From an uncultured Bacteroidales bacterium (GTDB lineage: Bacteria > Bacteroidota > Bacteroidia > Bacteroidales > Bacteroidaceae), in the NCBI GenBank assembly GCA_937916465.1, contig CALFTK010000023.1, positions 1-32,360 on the forward strand: 32,360 bases of DNA. The letters are read 5' to 3'. The translations under genes and the position numbers were made by a program. This document shows positions 23,369 through 32,299 of the stretch, piece after piece. How positions within the stretch are numbered: position 1 is the stretch's first letter; every line of letters begins with the position of its first letter. The notes under the pieces are model-generated. The model searched no databases. It saw nothing but the letters and a program-made list of their open reading frames with translations, and was not told the origin of the DNA.

Positions 23369-24202
23369 CTACCGTTGTCGTTTTGATAATTCGTTTTCAA
23401 TTAACTCTCTGAATGTGCGTGAAACAGGTATGGGGTTTATTTGTCTGTTGTTTAGTAATAGGTAAAGATTGTTTCTGTCATTGTTAAAGAATTGAACTTT
23501 GTCAATGTTGACCATATATGATCTGTGACACCTTATTATATGGTATGGAGATAGCATCTCCTCTATTGCTTTGGCAGGAGTTCTAATCATGGAGCTTAGC
23601 ACCTGGTTTCCCTGCTCGTAGAATATCTTTACATAGTTGTCTTCGGACACAATATAGAAAATGTTCTCAGTAAGTAGAGAGAGCTTGATTTTATTCTTGT
23701 AGTCCTTGAAATTTACCAGATGGTTTGTTTCTGTGTTTGTCTCTTTGTGTTCCAGCTGTTCGCTAAATCCTTTTGACAAACCGTACAAAAAACAGATGGT
23801 GTATGGTATAATAAGTATTAGTGTTATGCAGATAGACGATTTAGAAAATATTGGCAACAGTTGTTGGATATCTATATGGTTATATGGTAATGCTGTAAAT
23901 AGAGTGTATAGTATGGATAGTACAAATACCTCTGCAAAATAGTATCCGAAAAGACCTATAATAGTGAAAGTCTTTTTTTCTGCTATATCGTGTAATAAAC
24001 TTTTGCTCCATAGCAGAAATAGCATAGCCAATATGTAGAATAGTATGGTTGATAACAGCATCTTGCTGTCTTTTAGATTGAACCAGGCAGTTGTAGAGAA
24101 TGGTGTATATATGTTCATGAATATGACAGAGAAAAGAGTTATAAAACCTACTGTCATATATAGAAATCTTTTTTTGAATAGAAAATAGGGTACTTTTTTC
24201 AT
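23369..24202 (-). CDS. LytTR-domain membrane transcription regulator
   Basis: A 277-residue protein. About four transmembrane helices fill residues 10-140 (for example YMTVGFITLFSVIFMNIY, LLSTILFYILAMLFLLW and LILIIPYTICFLYGL). After a charged linker, residues about 172-275 form a LytTR DNA-binding domain (IFYIVSEDNYVKIFYEQG, HIIRCHRSYMVNIDKVQFF, NPIPVSRTFRELIENEL). Proteins of this layout are one-component membrane regulators in Bacteroidetes; the signal is unknown. It is divergent from an acyl-CoA synthetase gene, and the shared 202-base region holds repeats that may be its operators. It is convergent with the small RNA, whose terminator lies 5 bases from its stop. Confidence 0.9.
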   Translation of the reverse strand: MKKVPYFLFKKRFLYMTVGFITLFSVIFMNIYTPFSTTAWFNLKDSKMLLSTILFYILAMLFLLWSKSLLHDIAEKKTFTIIGLFGYYFAEVFVLSILYTLFTALPYNHIDIQQLLPIFSKSSICITLILIIPYTICFLYGLSKGFSEQLEHKETNTETNHLVNFKDYKNKIKLSLLTENIFYIVSEDNYVKIFYEQGNQVLSSMIRTPAKAIEEMLSPYHIIRCHRSYMVNIDKVQFFNNDRNNLYLLLNNRQINPIPVSRTFRELIENELSKRQR

Positions 24203-24225
24203 AGTTTTTTTCTATTTGTTTGGGG

Positions 24226-24361
24226 CAAAAGTATTAAAAAAATGCGAATGTGGCGAATTGACGTTAAAAAATTGTGTGTGGCAATTCGCCACAAAATTGG
24301 GTATAGAGTACCACATATATACAAATTGCCACCTATATATAATAATTCGGTCATATTTTTG
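24226..24361. promoter_or_regulatory. Divergent promoters with LytTR operator-like repeats
   Basis: Minus-strand -7 TACTTTTG (24233-24226) serves the LytTR gene; plus-strand -7 TATTTTTG (24354-24361) serves the synthetase gene. Between them a GTGGC(G)AATT motif occurs four times: plus at 24250-24260 and 24278-24286, minus at 24282-24292 and 24322-24332. The first and third form a perfect 12-base inverted repeat TGTGGCGAATTG/CAATTCGCCACA, and the second and third merge into a TGTGGC-N5-GCCACA palindrome. CCACATATATA (24311) and CCACCTATATA (24329) are a further direct repeat. The first copy overlaps the likely -33 of the LytTR gene, suggesting autoregulation; binding by this LytTR protein is inferred. 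Confidence 0.65.
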
Positions 24362-24404
24362 TATGTCAAAATGAAACGTTAATCATAAATTTATAGATAC
24401 AGAT

Positions 24405-26093
24405 ATGAAGAGAATTTTAGATCTTGTTCCTGGCTGTGATATGAATGCTACCAGCTTGATTAAGATGTACGAGTACAGTTTTAAAAAGTTTTGGGAACAT
24501 AAAGCTTTATGTGATTTTCGTGGAGGCGAAATGACTTATGCCGATTTGGCTACTCAGATTGAAAAAATTCATATATTGCTTAAAAATTCCGGTTTGAAAA
24601 AGGGTGATAAAGTTGCTCTTTGTGGTAAAAACTGTATGGCATGGGGTGCTACCTATTTTGGTGTTCTCACATACGGAGCAATACCTGTTCCAATTTTAAA
24701 TGACTTTAAACCGGGAAATATTCATACTATTGTTAATCACGCCGAAGCAAAATTGCTTTTTGTAGGTGATGTAGTTTATTCAGGTATGGTTCCTGAAGAG
24801 ATGCCTAATATATTAGGTATAGTTTTAATGAATGATTTTTCTTGTAAATTCAGTCGTTCTGAAGCTCTTACAAATGCTTTTGAACATTGGGATGAAGATT
24901 TTAATGCTCTCTATCCTGATGGCTTTAAAAAAGAGTATATATGTTACGAACCGGAAGATAATCCAAATGATTTAGCTGTTTTAAATTACACTTCAGGTAC
25001 AACCAGCGACCCTAAAGGTGTTATGATACCTTACAGAGCGCTGCTCATCAATATGAAATTTGCCTGCGCAAACTTCCCGCTTCAGCCTGGACATACAGTT
25101 GTTTCAATATTACCTATGGCTCACATGTTTGGTCTGGCATTCCAGCTAATGTTTGAAGTGCTTTTAGGTTGTAAGGTTTGTTATCTGGTTAAGATGCCTA
25201 CTCCTAAAGTGCTGTTTGATGCTTTTGCTGAACAGAAACCTACATTGATTATCACAGTACCTCTTATTATAGAGAAGGCAATCAAGTCAAAGGTTATGCC
25301 GGTTCTTAACAAGCCTATTATGAAAATTGCAATGGCAATTCCCGGACTTAATAATATAATAGGTGGTAAAATCAGAAATAAACTTTTGACAACATTTGGC
25401 GGTCAGGTGGATTCTGTTGTTATAGGTGGTGCAGCATTAAATATAGAAGTTGAAAAAGTTCTTAAGAAGATAAAGTTTCCATATACCGTTGGTTATGGTT
25501 CTACTGAATGTGCTCCTCTTATTTCATATTGCGACTGGGAAAAATACAAACAAGGTTCTTGTGGTATAGCTTTACCTGATACAATTGTAGATGTATTTAG
25601 TTCTGATAAGAGCAAAGAGGCCGGAGAATTGTTGGTAAAGGGCGATAATGTAATGTTGGGTTATTATAAGAATCCAAATGCAACTCGCGATGTTATAGAT
25701 CCGGAGGGCTGGTATCATACAGGCGATATGGGCTTGATTGATAAAAACGGCAATATCTTTATTAAAGGACGTTGTAAGAATATGATTTTAGGTGCATCAG
25801 GACAGAATATCTATCCTGAAGAACTGGAGGATATGATAAACAATTTGCCATACGTAGAAGAATCATTAGTGGTAGATAGAGGTCATAAATTGGTTGCTTT
25901 GGTGCTTCCTGCATACGAAGTAGGTGCACAAGATGGTTTGACTGATGAACAGGTACTTGTTGCTCTTGAAGAGGGTAAAAAGCAAGTAAATGCTCTGCTT
26001 CCTGCATATTCTCAGATTGCAGAATTAGAAATCCGTACAGAACCATTTGAACGCACTCCTAAAAAGAGTATCCGTAGATTCTTGTATAAGTAA
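24405..26093 (+). CDS. AMP-dependent acyl-CoA synthetase (long-chain fatty acid-CoA ligase-like)
   Basis: A 562-residue ANL-superfamily enzyme that activates a carboxylic acid, probably a fatty acid, as acyl-AMP and then acyl-CoA. Marks: P-loop VLNYTSGTTSDPKGVMI, A5 motif GYGSTECAPLISY, the YHTGDMGLIDKNGNIFIKGRCKNMI hinge (interrupted here by its parts YHTGDMG and GRCKNMI), ASGQNIYPEELE, and the catalytic lysine near the end in RTPKKSIRRF. The substrate chain length cannot be told from the sequence. It stands alone between the LytTR operator region, through which it may be regulated, and a bidirectional terminator. Confidence 0.9.
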   Translation: MKRILDLVPGCDMNATSLIKMYEYSFKKFWEHKALCDFRGGEMTYADLATQIEKIHILLKNSGLKKGDKVALCGKNCMAWGATYFGVLTYGAIPVPILNDFKPGNIHTIVNHAEAKLLFVGDVVYSGMVPEEMPNILGIVLMNDFSCKFSRSEALTNAFEHWDEDFNALYPDGFKKEYICYEPEDNPNDLAVLNYTSGTTSDPKGVMIPYRALLINMKFACANFPLQPGHTVVSILPMAHMFGLAFQLMFEVLLGCKVCYLVKMPTPKVLFDAFAEQKPTLIITVPLIIEKAIKSKVMPVLNKPIMKIAMAIPGLNNIIGGKIRNKLLTTFGGQVDSVVIGGAALNIEVEKVLKKIKFPYTVGYGSTECAPLISYCDWEKYKQGSCGIALPDTIVDVFSSDKSKEAGELLVKGDNVMLGYYKNPNATRDVIDPEGWYHTGDMGLIDKNGNIFIKGRCKNMILGASGQNIYPEELEDMINNLPYVEESLVVDRGHKLVALVLPAYEVGAQDGLTDEQVLVALEEGKKQVNALLPAYSQIAELEIRTEPFERTPKKSIRRFLYK

Positions 26094-26118
26094 TTGATAC
26101 TTCATGAATATGAATAGC

Positions 26119-26153
26119 GAAAGCCTCCAAACAGTCACGGTTTAGAGGCTTTC
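26119..26153. terminator. Bidirectional terminator between the synthetase gene and proC
   Basis: GAAAGCCTC (26119-26127) and GAGGCTTTC (26145-26153) form a perfect 9-base stem, extended inside by AAAC/GTTT. It lies between two convergent genes and can serve both. Confidence 0.8.
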
Positions 26154-26193
26154 TAAGTTAAATTCACAACGAAAAAATATATAGAATCTATTG

Positions 26194-26985
26194 TTATTTT
26201 CCAGCCTTTAGACCTTTGATAACCGCATTCGTAAATCCTGCCTCCTCCATGGCATTTAAACCTTTGATGGTAATGCCACCGGGAGTGGTAACTTTGTCAA
26301 TTTCTTGTTCAGGATGCGATTTGTTCTTCATCAGTAGTTCTGCTGCACCTTTTATGGTTTGAAGAACTATTTCTTGAGCATCTTTTGGATAGAATCCCAT
26401 CTCTACGCCACCCTCCACGCAGGCGCGGATATAACGAAAAACGTATGCTATTCCGCACGACGACAATGCTGTGCCTGCTATCATCTGTTTCTCTTCTACC
26501 TGTTTTGCCAAACCAAGTTTACCAAATATGTTCTGCACACATTCTATCTGTGCTGCAGTAGCATTCTGTGTAGTGTATAAAAATACTCCTTCTCCAACTT
26601 CTACTGCGATATTCGGAATTAGATATATAATGCCTGGAACAGATTCATCATCTTTTTTGAATAGTTCGCATAATTTGTCTGTGCCAATTCCTGCGGCAAT
26701 GGAAATTATAAGCTGTTTGTTGTAGTCCAAAACCTCTTTGACTTCATCTATAGCCAATGGTAGAATCCAAGGTTTTACAGCAAACAATACAATGTCGGCA
26801 TCTTTGACAGCCTCTATATTGTCGGTTGTGGTGTATGCTCCCGGAATGGCTGTGCTTATGCTGCTAAGAATTGCTGCCGATTTATCTGCGCATACAATAT
26901 CGGTGGCCTTAAAAACCGATTCGTTGTACAAACCTTTTGCTATTGCGCCTCCCATATTGCCGGCGCCTATAATAGTAATCTTCAT
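26194..26985 (-). CDS. proC: Pyrroline-5-carboxylate reductase
   Basis: A 263-residue ProC, last step of proline synthesis (P5C to proline with NAD(P)H). The dinucleotide-binding loop ITIIGAGNMGGAIAKGL is at the N-terminus, with ADIVLFAVKPWIL, the C-terminal dimer domain containing GTALSSCGIAYVFRYIRA, and the family signature KSHPEQEIDKVTTPGGITIKGL (given here as part: VTTPGGITIKGLNAMEEAGF). Length and motifs are normal. It stands alone; a weak -7 candidate TATCTTCG (minus strand, 27018-27011, one mismatch to TAnnTTTG) lies 26 bases upstream. Confidence 0.95.
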   Translation of the reverse strand: MKITIIGAGNMGGAIAKGLYNESVFKATDIVCADKSAAILSSISTAIPGAYTTTDNIEAVKDADIVLFAVKPWILPLAIDEVKEVLDYNKQLIISIAAGIGTDKLCELFKKDDESVPGIIYLIPNIAVEVGEGVFLYTTQNATAAQIECVQNIFGKLGLAKQVEEKQMIAGTALSSCGIAYVFRYIRACVEGGVEMGFYPKDAQEIVLQTIKGAAELLMKNKSHPEQEIDKVTTPGGITIKGLNAMEEAGFTNAVIKGLKAGK

Positions 26986-27174
26986 GATGTGTCACTTTTG
27001 TTACTCAATGCGAAGATAATGTTTTTATTTTTATCTACTCTATACATAGGCTCTATTTCTTCATTTTTTACTGTTTTTGTGTATGAAAAATCATTAATTA
27101 TTCATTATTGAAGTAATTTGTAGTTAATTGATGATTTTTATCAACAATAAGCAAATTATGTGCGGTTTTTGAGG

Positions 27175-27182
27175 TATATTTG
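27175..27182 (+). promoter_or_regulatory. -7 promoter element of the oadGAB operon
   Basis: TATATTTG matches TAnnTTTG, 57 bases before the oadG start. It gives a leader of about 50 bases; no riboswitch is recognised in the 253-base gap upstream of oadG. Confidence 0.6.
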
Positions 27183-27238
27183 TAGTGACTTTTAAAATGG
27201 GGTAGATTGGTCTTATTGAAAAAAAGTAAATAAAATAT

Positions 27239-27493
27239 ATGGAAGAAAATTTAGTATTGGGATTGAAATTGCTTGTAGTTGGTATGTTGACAGTATGTCT
27301 CATTCTCTACATAGTTATTTTGTTGGGAAAGGGCTTGATTGCTTTTTCTAACAGATTTCCGGAGAAGAAGGAAGAACCTAAGCAGAGAGTACAGGCTCAG
27401 GTTATTAGTGATGAAACAAGAAAGGTCCTTGAAGCAGCTGTAAGTCAGATTACAGGAGGTAAAGGACGTATTACAGATATTAAGAAAGTGTAA
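27239..27493 (+). CDS. oadG: Sodium-pump decarboxylase gamma subunit (OadG family)
   Basis: An 84-residue protein with one transmembrane helix near the N-terminus (LGLKLLVVGMLTVCLILYIVILL given in part: VVGMLTVCLILYIVILLG) and a charged cytoplasmic tail rich in Lys, Glu and Pro. This is the shape of OadG, the small subunit that joins the alpha carboxyltransferase to the membrane beta subunit of sodium-translocating decarboxylases and helps transfer the carboxybiotin. The call rests mainly on its size, topology and position 12 bases before the alpha gene. The usual metal-binding histidines at the C-terminus are not obvious. Confidence 0.82.
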   Translation: MEENLVLGLKLLVVGMLTVCLILYIVILLGKGLIAFSNRFPEKKEEPKQRVQAQVISDETRKVLEAAVSQITGGKGRITDIKKV

Positions 27494-27505
27494 ATAAATT
27501 CAGAT

Positions 27506-29344
27506 ATGAGAGAAATTAAATTCAGCCTCGTGTTCCGTGACATGTGGCAATCAGCAGGAAAGTATGTTCCTCGTGTGGATCAGTTGACAGCAATAGCACC
27601 CCACATTATTGAAATGGGTTGCTTTGCACGTGTTGAAACAAATGGTGGTGGTTTTGAACAGGTAAATCTTCTCTTCGGAGAAAATCCAAATAAAGCAGTC
27701 AGAGAGTGGACTAAGCCTTTTAATGAAGCAGGTATTCAGACACACATGCTAGACAGAGGCCTGAACGGTATCAGAATGAGTCCGGTTCCTGCCGATGTAA
27801 GAAAGTTGTTCTACAAGGTTAAGAAGGCTCAGGGTACAGATATTACCAGAACATTCTGTGGCTTGAACGATGTTCGTAACATAGCTCCATCTATTGGCTA
27901 TGCAAAAGAGGCAGGAATGATATCACAGTGCTCTTTGTGTATTACCTATTCACCTATTCACACTGTAGATTACTATGTGAATATGGCGAAACAGCTTATA
28001 GAACTTGGTGCCGATGAAATCTGCTTGAAGGATATGGCAGGTATTGGTCGACCTGTATCATTGGGTAAGATAGTTGAAGGTATTAAGAAAATTAAGAATA
28101 TCCCTATTCAGTATCATAGCCATGCAGGTCCGGGCTTCTCTATGGCTTCTATTCTGGAAGTTTGTGAAGCAGGTTGCGACTATGTTGATGTAGGTATGGA
28201 ACCACTCTCATGGGGTACAGGTCATGCCGATGTACTAAGCGTACAGGCTATGCTTAAAGATGCAGGTTTCAAAGTACCTGAAATTAATATGGCTGCATAT
28301 ATGAAATGCCGTACTATGATTCAGGAGATGATGGACGATTTCTTGGGTTATTACATACCTGATAGAAACCGTTATATGAATTCACTGCTTATTGCTCCGG
28401 GACTTCCGGGCGGTATGATGGGTTCACTTATGACAGACCTTGAAACCAATTTAGAGGGTTTGAACCGTTATAAAGCAAAGAACAATCAGCCTCTTATTAC
28501 TCAGGACGAACTGCTTATAAAGCTGTTTGACGAAGTTACATACGTTTGGCCAAAGGTAGGTTATCCTTGCTTGGTAACTCCATTCAGCCAGTATGTTAAG
28601 AACCTTGCTCTGATGAATGTTATTCAGATGGAGAAGGGTAAAGAGCGCTGGAGTATGATTGCCGATGATATCTGGGATATGATTCTTGGTAAGTCAGGTC
28701 AGCTTCCTGGTGAAGTTGCTCCTGAAATCAAGGAATTGGCAAAAGCACAGGGTAGAGAATTTGTAACTGAAGACCCACAGGCTAATTATCCTGATGCACT
28801 TGATTTGTATCGTGAAAAGATGAAACAGAATGGTTGGGAAACAGGTCAGGATGATGAAGAACTGTTTGAATATGCTATGCATCCATCACAGTACGAAGCT
28901 TACAAGAGCGGTAAGGCAAAGGCCGATTTCGAAGCAGATCTTGCAAAACGTAAGGCAGAAAAGAATGCACCTAAGGGTGCAGCTCAGCCGGAAGTTCTTA
29001 CTCTGACAGTAAACGGTGAAACATATAAAGTTAATGTAGCATACGGCGATGCTCCTGCACCTGCAGTTCAGCAGGCTGCTCAGAGTGCAGCTCCTGTAGC
29101 ATCATCGGGTGCAGCAAACGAAGTTCTTTCACCACTTGAAGGTAAGTTCTTCCTTACAAAAGCTGCCGGCGATCCTGCTATCAAAGTAGGCGATATGGTA
29201 AACGAAGGCGATGTTATCTGCTACATTGAGGCTATGAAGACCTACAATGCTGTTCGTTCAGAATTTTCGGGTAAAGTACTTGAAATCTGTATGAACCCCG
29301 GCGATAACGTATTTGAAGATGATGTCTTGATTAAGATTGGATAA
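27506..29344 (+). CDS. oadA: Oxaloacetate decarboxylase alpha subunit (biotin carboxyltransferase)
   Basis: A 612-residue subunit of the Bacteroidetes form of OadA. The N-terminal TIM-barrel carboxyltransferase (about 1-300) shows the metal Asp in FRDMWQSAGKY, RVETNGGGFEQ, DITRTFCGLNDVRNI, the probably carbamylated lysine in ICLKDMAGIG and the metal His pair in YHSHAGPGFS. A conserved PycB-like domain follows (YVWPKVGYPCLVTPFSQYVKN, WDMILGKSGQLPGEVAPEI). After an Ala/Pro-rich linker (about 500-540) the biotinyl domain holds Lys578 in YIEAMKTYNAV. It moves the carboxyl of oxaloacetate to biotin, driving Na+ export by the beta subunit. The substrate could instead be another beta-keto or acyl-CoA acid. 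Confidence 0.92.
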   Translation: MREIKFSLVFRDMWQSAGKYVPRVDQLTAIAPHIIEMGCFARVETNGGGFEQVNLLFGENPNKAVREWTKPFNEAGIQTHMLDRGLNGIRMSPVPADVRKLFYKVKKAQGTDITRTFCGLNDVRNIAPSIGYAKEAGMISQCSLCITYSPIHTVDYYVNMAKQLIELGADEICLKDMAGIGRPVSLGKIVEGIKKIKNIPIQYHSHAGPGFSMASILEVCEAGCDYVDVGMEPLSWGTGHADVLSVQAMLKDAGFKVPEINMAAYMKCRTMIQEMMDDFLGYYIPDRNRYMNSLLIAPGLPGGMMGSLMTDLETNLEGLNRYKAKNNQPLITQDELLIKLFDEVTYVWPKVGYPCLVTPFSQYVKNLALMNVIQMEKGKERWSMIADDIWDMILGKSGQLPGEVAPEIKELAKAQGREFVTEDPQANYPDALDLYREKMKQNGWETGQDDEELFEYAMHPSQYEAYKSGKAKADFEADLAKRKAEKNAPKGAAQPEVLTLTVNGETYKVNVAYGDAPAPAVQQAAQSAAPVASSGAANEVLSPLEGKFFLTKAAGDPAIKVGDMVNEGDVICYIEAMKTYNAVRSEFSGKVLEICMNPGDNVFEDDVLIKIG

Positions 29345-29346
29345 TT

Positions 29347-30582
29347 ATGAAAGAGACACTTTTAGAACTATATGAAATGACAGCCATAAGCAATATAGTT
29401 GCTGAACCGGGCTTCATTATAATGTATCTTTTGGCATTTGTACTACTCTATCTTGGAATCAGGAAGCATTACGAACCGCTTCTGCTTATTCCTATAGCAT
29501 TCGGTGTGCTTTTGGCAAACTTCCCGGGTGGAGAAATGGGTGTTATTCAGGCCGATGAAAATGGTATGGTAATGGTTAATGGTGTGTTGAAGAATATCTA
29601 CGATATGCCTTTGCACGACATTGCTCACGAACTTGGTTTGATGAACTTCCTGTACTATGGACTTATTAAAACAGGTTTCTTGCCACCTATAATCTTTATG
29701 GGTGTTGGTGCAATGACCGACTTTGGTCCAATGATTCGTAACCTGCGTCTCTCTATCTTTGGTGCTGCTGCCCAGTTGGGTATTTTTGCAGTATTCTTTG
29801 GTGCATTGTTCTTAGGGTTTACACCTCAGGAGGCCGGTTCATTAGGAATTATTGGTGGTGCCGATGGTCCTACATCAATCTTTACCACTATTAAATTGGC
29901 TCCACATCTTTTAGGTCCTATTGCAATTGCAGCATATTCATATATGGCTTTGGTACCTGTAATTATTCCAATGGTTGTAAAACTATGGTGTAGTGAAGCA
30001 GAATTGAAAATCAATATGAAAGAGCAGGAAAAGTTAGCAGGCAAACCAATTGAAATCAAAAATATGCGCCTACTTAAGATTCTCTTCCCAATAGCTGTAA
30101 CTACTGTAGTAGCTATATTGGTTCCAACTGCAGTTCCATTGGTAGGTATGCTTATGTTTGGTAACTTGATTAAAGAGATTGGTGCCGATACTTCACGTCT
30201 GTTCGATGCTGCCAGCAATAGCATAATGAATGCTGCAACAGTATTCTTAGGACTTTGCGTAGGTGCAACAATGACTGTTGATGCATTCCTTAACTGGAGT
30301 ACAATTGGTATTTTGGCAGGTGGTTTCCTGGCTTTCTGTTTGTCTATTTCAGGTGGTATCTGGTTGGTGAAACTATTCAATATATTTAGCAAGCAAAAGA
30401 TTAACCCATTGGTGGGTGCAACCGGTTTGAGTGCAGTGCCTATGGCATCGCGTGTAGCTAACGAGATAGCACTCAAGTATGATAAAAAGAATTTTGTATT
30501 GAACTATTGTATGGCAAGTAATATATCGGGTGTAATAGGTTCTGCCGTTGCCGCCGGTATTCTGATAGCCTTCCTTTCATAA
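29347..30582 (+). CDS. oadB: Sodium ion-translocating decarboxylase beta subunit
   Basis: A 411-residue multi-spanning membrane protein of the OadB family that decarboxylates carboxybiotin and exports Na+. Marks: FPGGEMGV and FYYGLIKTGFLPPIIFMGVGAMTDFGPM, the conserved GIIGGADGPTSIF with the Asp implicated in Na+ binding, and ASNISGVIGSAVAAG at the C-terminus. It starts 2 bases after oadA stops, so the three subunits are one operon. It is slightly shorter than some family members (about 430) but all core motifs are there. Confidence 0.95.
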   Translation: MKETLLELYEMTAISNIVAEPGFIIMYLLAFVLLYLGIRKHYEPLLLIPIAFGVLLANFPGGEMGVIQADENGMVMVNGVLKNIYDMPLHDIAHELGLMNFLYYGLIKTGFLPPIIFMGVGAMTDFGPMIRNLRLSIFGAAAQLGIFAVFFGALFLGFTPQEAGSLGIIGGADGPTSIFTTIKLAPHLLGPIAIAAYSYMALVPVIIPMVVKLWCSEAELKINMKEQEKLAGKPIEIKNMRLLKILFPIAVTTVVAILVPTAVPLVGMLMFGNLIKEIGADTSRLFDAASNSIMNAATVFLGLCVGATMTVDAFLNWSTIGILAGGFLAFCLSISGGIWLVKLFNIFSKQKINPLVGATGLSAVPMASRVANEIALKYDKKNFVLNYCMASNISGVIGSAVAAGILIAFLS

Positions 30583-30600
30583 CATTAAATAAGGTATAGT

Positions 30601-32103
30601 ATGGACAAGAGTATAGAAATGTCGCCAAATAAGTTGGTTAAGTATTTGAAAAAACCGGCATCAGAGTTTACCAGAGCAGATATTGTAAAGTACTGTCAGG
30701 AAAATAGTATTGAATTCATCAATCTGCACTATTGCGGTTGGGATGGAAAACTAAAGTCTCTGAATTTTGTTATAAACAGTTTAGAACATTTAGAAAATAT
30801 CTTGGCTGCAGGTGAACGTGTTGATGGTTCAAGTCTGTTTCCTTTTGTAGAAGCAGGTAAGAGTGATCTATATGTGTTGCCACGTTACAAAACAGCATTC
30901 GTAAATCCATTTACCGATGTTCCTACTGTGGATTTGCTCTGCTCATTCTTTGACAGAGAGGGCGAACCATTTGAAAGCAGTCCGCAGTATATTCTGCATA
31001 AGGCTCATACACAGTTCAAAGAGGTAACCGGGTTGACTATGGAGGCCATGGGTGAATTAGAGTATTACATCATAGCCGATGATGAAGAGATGTATGCTAC
31101 ACCGGACCAAAAAGGTTATCATGAAAGTGCTCCATTCAATAAGTTTGCCGATTTGCGTAATGAAGCAATGCGTTTGATTGCTCAATGTGGCGGACTAATT
31201 AAGTATGGCCACTCAGAGGTTGGTAATTTCTCTCAGAATGGCAAAATATACGAACAGAATGAAATAGAGTTCCAACCAACCGATATAGAAGATGCTGCAG
31301 ACCAGTTGGTTGTAGCCAAATGGGTAATGCGACAGTTGGCATATCAGTATGGTGTAACATTAACTTTTGCTCCAAAAATTACAGTTGGAAAGGCCGGATC
31401 GGGTATGCATGTACATTGCAAATTCTCAAAGAACGGACAATCAATGATGACCAATAACGGAGAATTGACAGACGAATGTCGTAAGGCAATAGCCGGTTAC
31501 ATGATAGCAGGCACTTCGCTTCCAGCATTCGGTAATCCGCATCCACTTTCATTTATGCGTCTTGTACCACATCAGGAGGCTCCAACATCACTCTGTTGGT
31601 CATTCTCAAACCGCAGTGCGTTGGTTAGAGTCCCATTAGGTTGGTTAAAGAAAATGGATATGGCTGCAAAGTGCAATCCTTTAGAGAAGGCTTCTGATAA
31701 AGATTTTAGTGATAAACAGACATTTGAATGGCGTGCATCTGACGGTTTTGCAGATACATATCTGTTGCTTGCAGCTCTTTGCTGTGCAGCACGTCATGGA
31801 TTTGAAATACCTAACGGACTGGAAATAGCAGAAAAGACATACGTTGGTTTAGGCGTGAATATCCACGATGAAAAGAATAAGGCAGTTCAAGAGTCTTTGG
31901 AACAACTACCGGGTTGTTGCGTTGAAGCTGCTCAGGAGCTGGCTAAAGACAGAGATATTTATACCAGTCGTGGTGTGTTCTCTGATAATATTGTGGATTA
32001 TATGATTAAGTATCTCACTGCATTTAAAGACGAAACATTGCGTCAGCAGTTAGATAATGAATCACTGCTTAAGTTAGTAGAGGAAAGTATCCATTTAGGA
32101 TAA
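30601..32103 (+). CDS. glnA: Glutamine synthetase (type I-like, GlnA)
   Basis: A 500-residue glutamine synthetase with the beta-grasp domain (LHYCGWDGKLKSLNF) and catalytic domain (EAMGELEYYII, GHSEVGNFSQNGKIYEQNEIEF, GSGMHVHCKF, GNPHPLSFMRLVPHQEAPTS, NRSALVRVPLGW, TFEWRASDGFADTYL). The adenylylation tyrosine region of enterobacterial GlnA is not recognisable, so control by adenylylation is unlikely. It differs from the type III enzyme at 20906. It begins 18 bases after oadB with no clear -7 element in between, so it may be read from the oad promoter; an internal promoter within oadB cannot be excluded. Confidence 0.93.
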   Translation: MDKSIEMSPNKLVKYLKKPASEFTRADIVKYCQENSIEFINLHYCGWDGKLKSLNFVINSLEHLENILAAGERVDGSSLFPFVEAGKSDLYVLPRYKTAFVNPFTDVPTVDLLCSFFDREGEPFESSPQYILHKAHTQFKEVTGLTMEAMGELEYYIIADDEEMYATPDQKGYHESAPFNKFADLRNEAMRLIAQCGGLIKYGHSEVGNFSQNGKIYEQNEIEFQPTDIEDAADQLVVAKWVMRQLAYQYGVTLTFAPKITVGKAGSGMHVHCKFSKNGQSMMTNNGELTDECRKAIAGYMIAGTSLPAFGNPHPLSFMRLVPHQEAPTSLCWSFSNRSALVRVPLGWLKKMDMAAKCNPLEKASDKDFSDKQTFEWRASDGFADTYLLLAALCCAARHGFEIPNGLEIAEKTYVGLGVNIHDEKNKAVQESLEQLPGCCVEAAQELAKDRDIYTSRGVFSDNIVDYMIKYLTAFKDETLRQQLDNESLLKLVEESIHLG

Positions 32104-32134
32104 CCTAATTTTATTTTTTCATAACTTTTATTTG

Positions 32135-32184
32135 ATTCACATTTAGGTGTGAATATTGTTAGTAGGATGATGTGAATCATCCTA
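32135..32184 (+). terminator. Hairpins after glnA
   Basis: ATTCACA (32135-32141) pairs with TGTGAAT (32148-32154). A second, stronger hairpin has TAGGATGAT (32163-32171), loop GTGA, and ATCATCCTA (32176-32184), followed by TTAATTTTG. The second is the likely end of the glnA transcript. Confidence 0.65.
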
Positions 32185-32263
32185 TTAATTTTGTTATAGT
32201 TGTTAGTATCTGTTTAACATTCTTGTTAGTGGAAGAGCAGAGGATAGCTGTATGTACAAATAA

Positions 32264-32294
32264 GAAAGCGACCAACTTTTTGTTGATCGCTTTC
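32264..32294 (-). terminator. Terminator of the tRNA-Tyr transcript
   Basis: GAAAGCGA-C-CAAC (32264-32276) pairs with GTTG-A-TCGCTTTC (32282-32294) with one mismatch. It lies 6 bases past the tRNA 3' end; on the minus strand it is followed by TTATTTG. Confidence 0.65.
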
Positions 32295-32299
32295 TGTTG

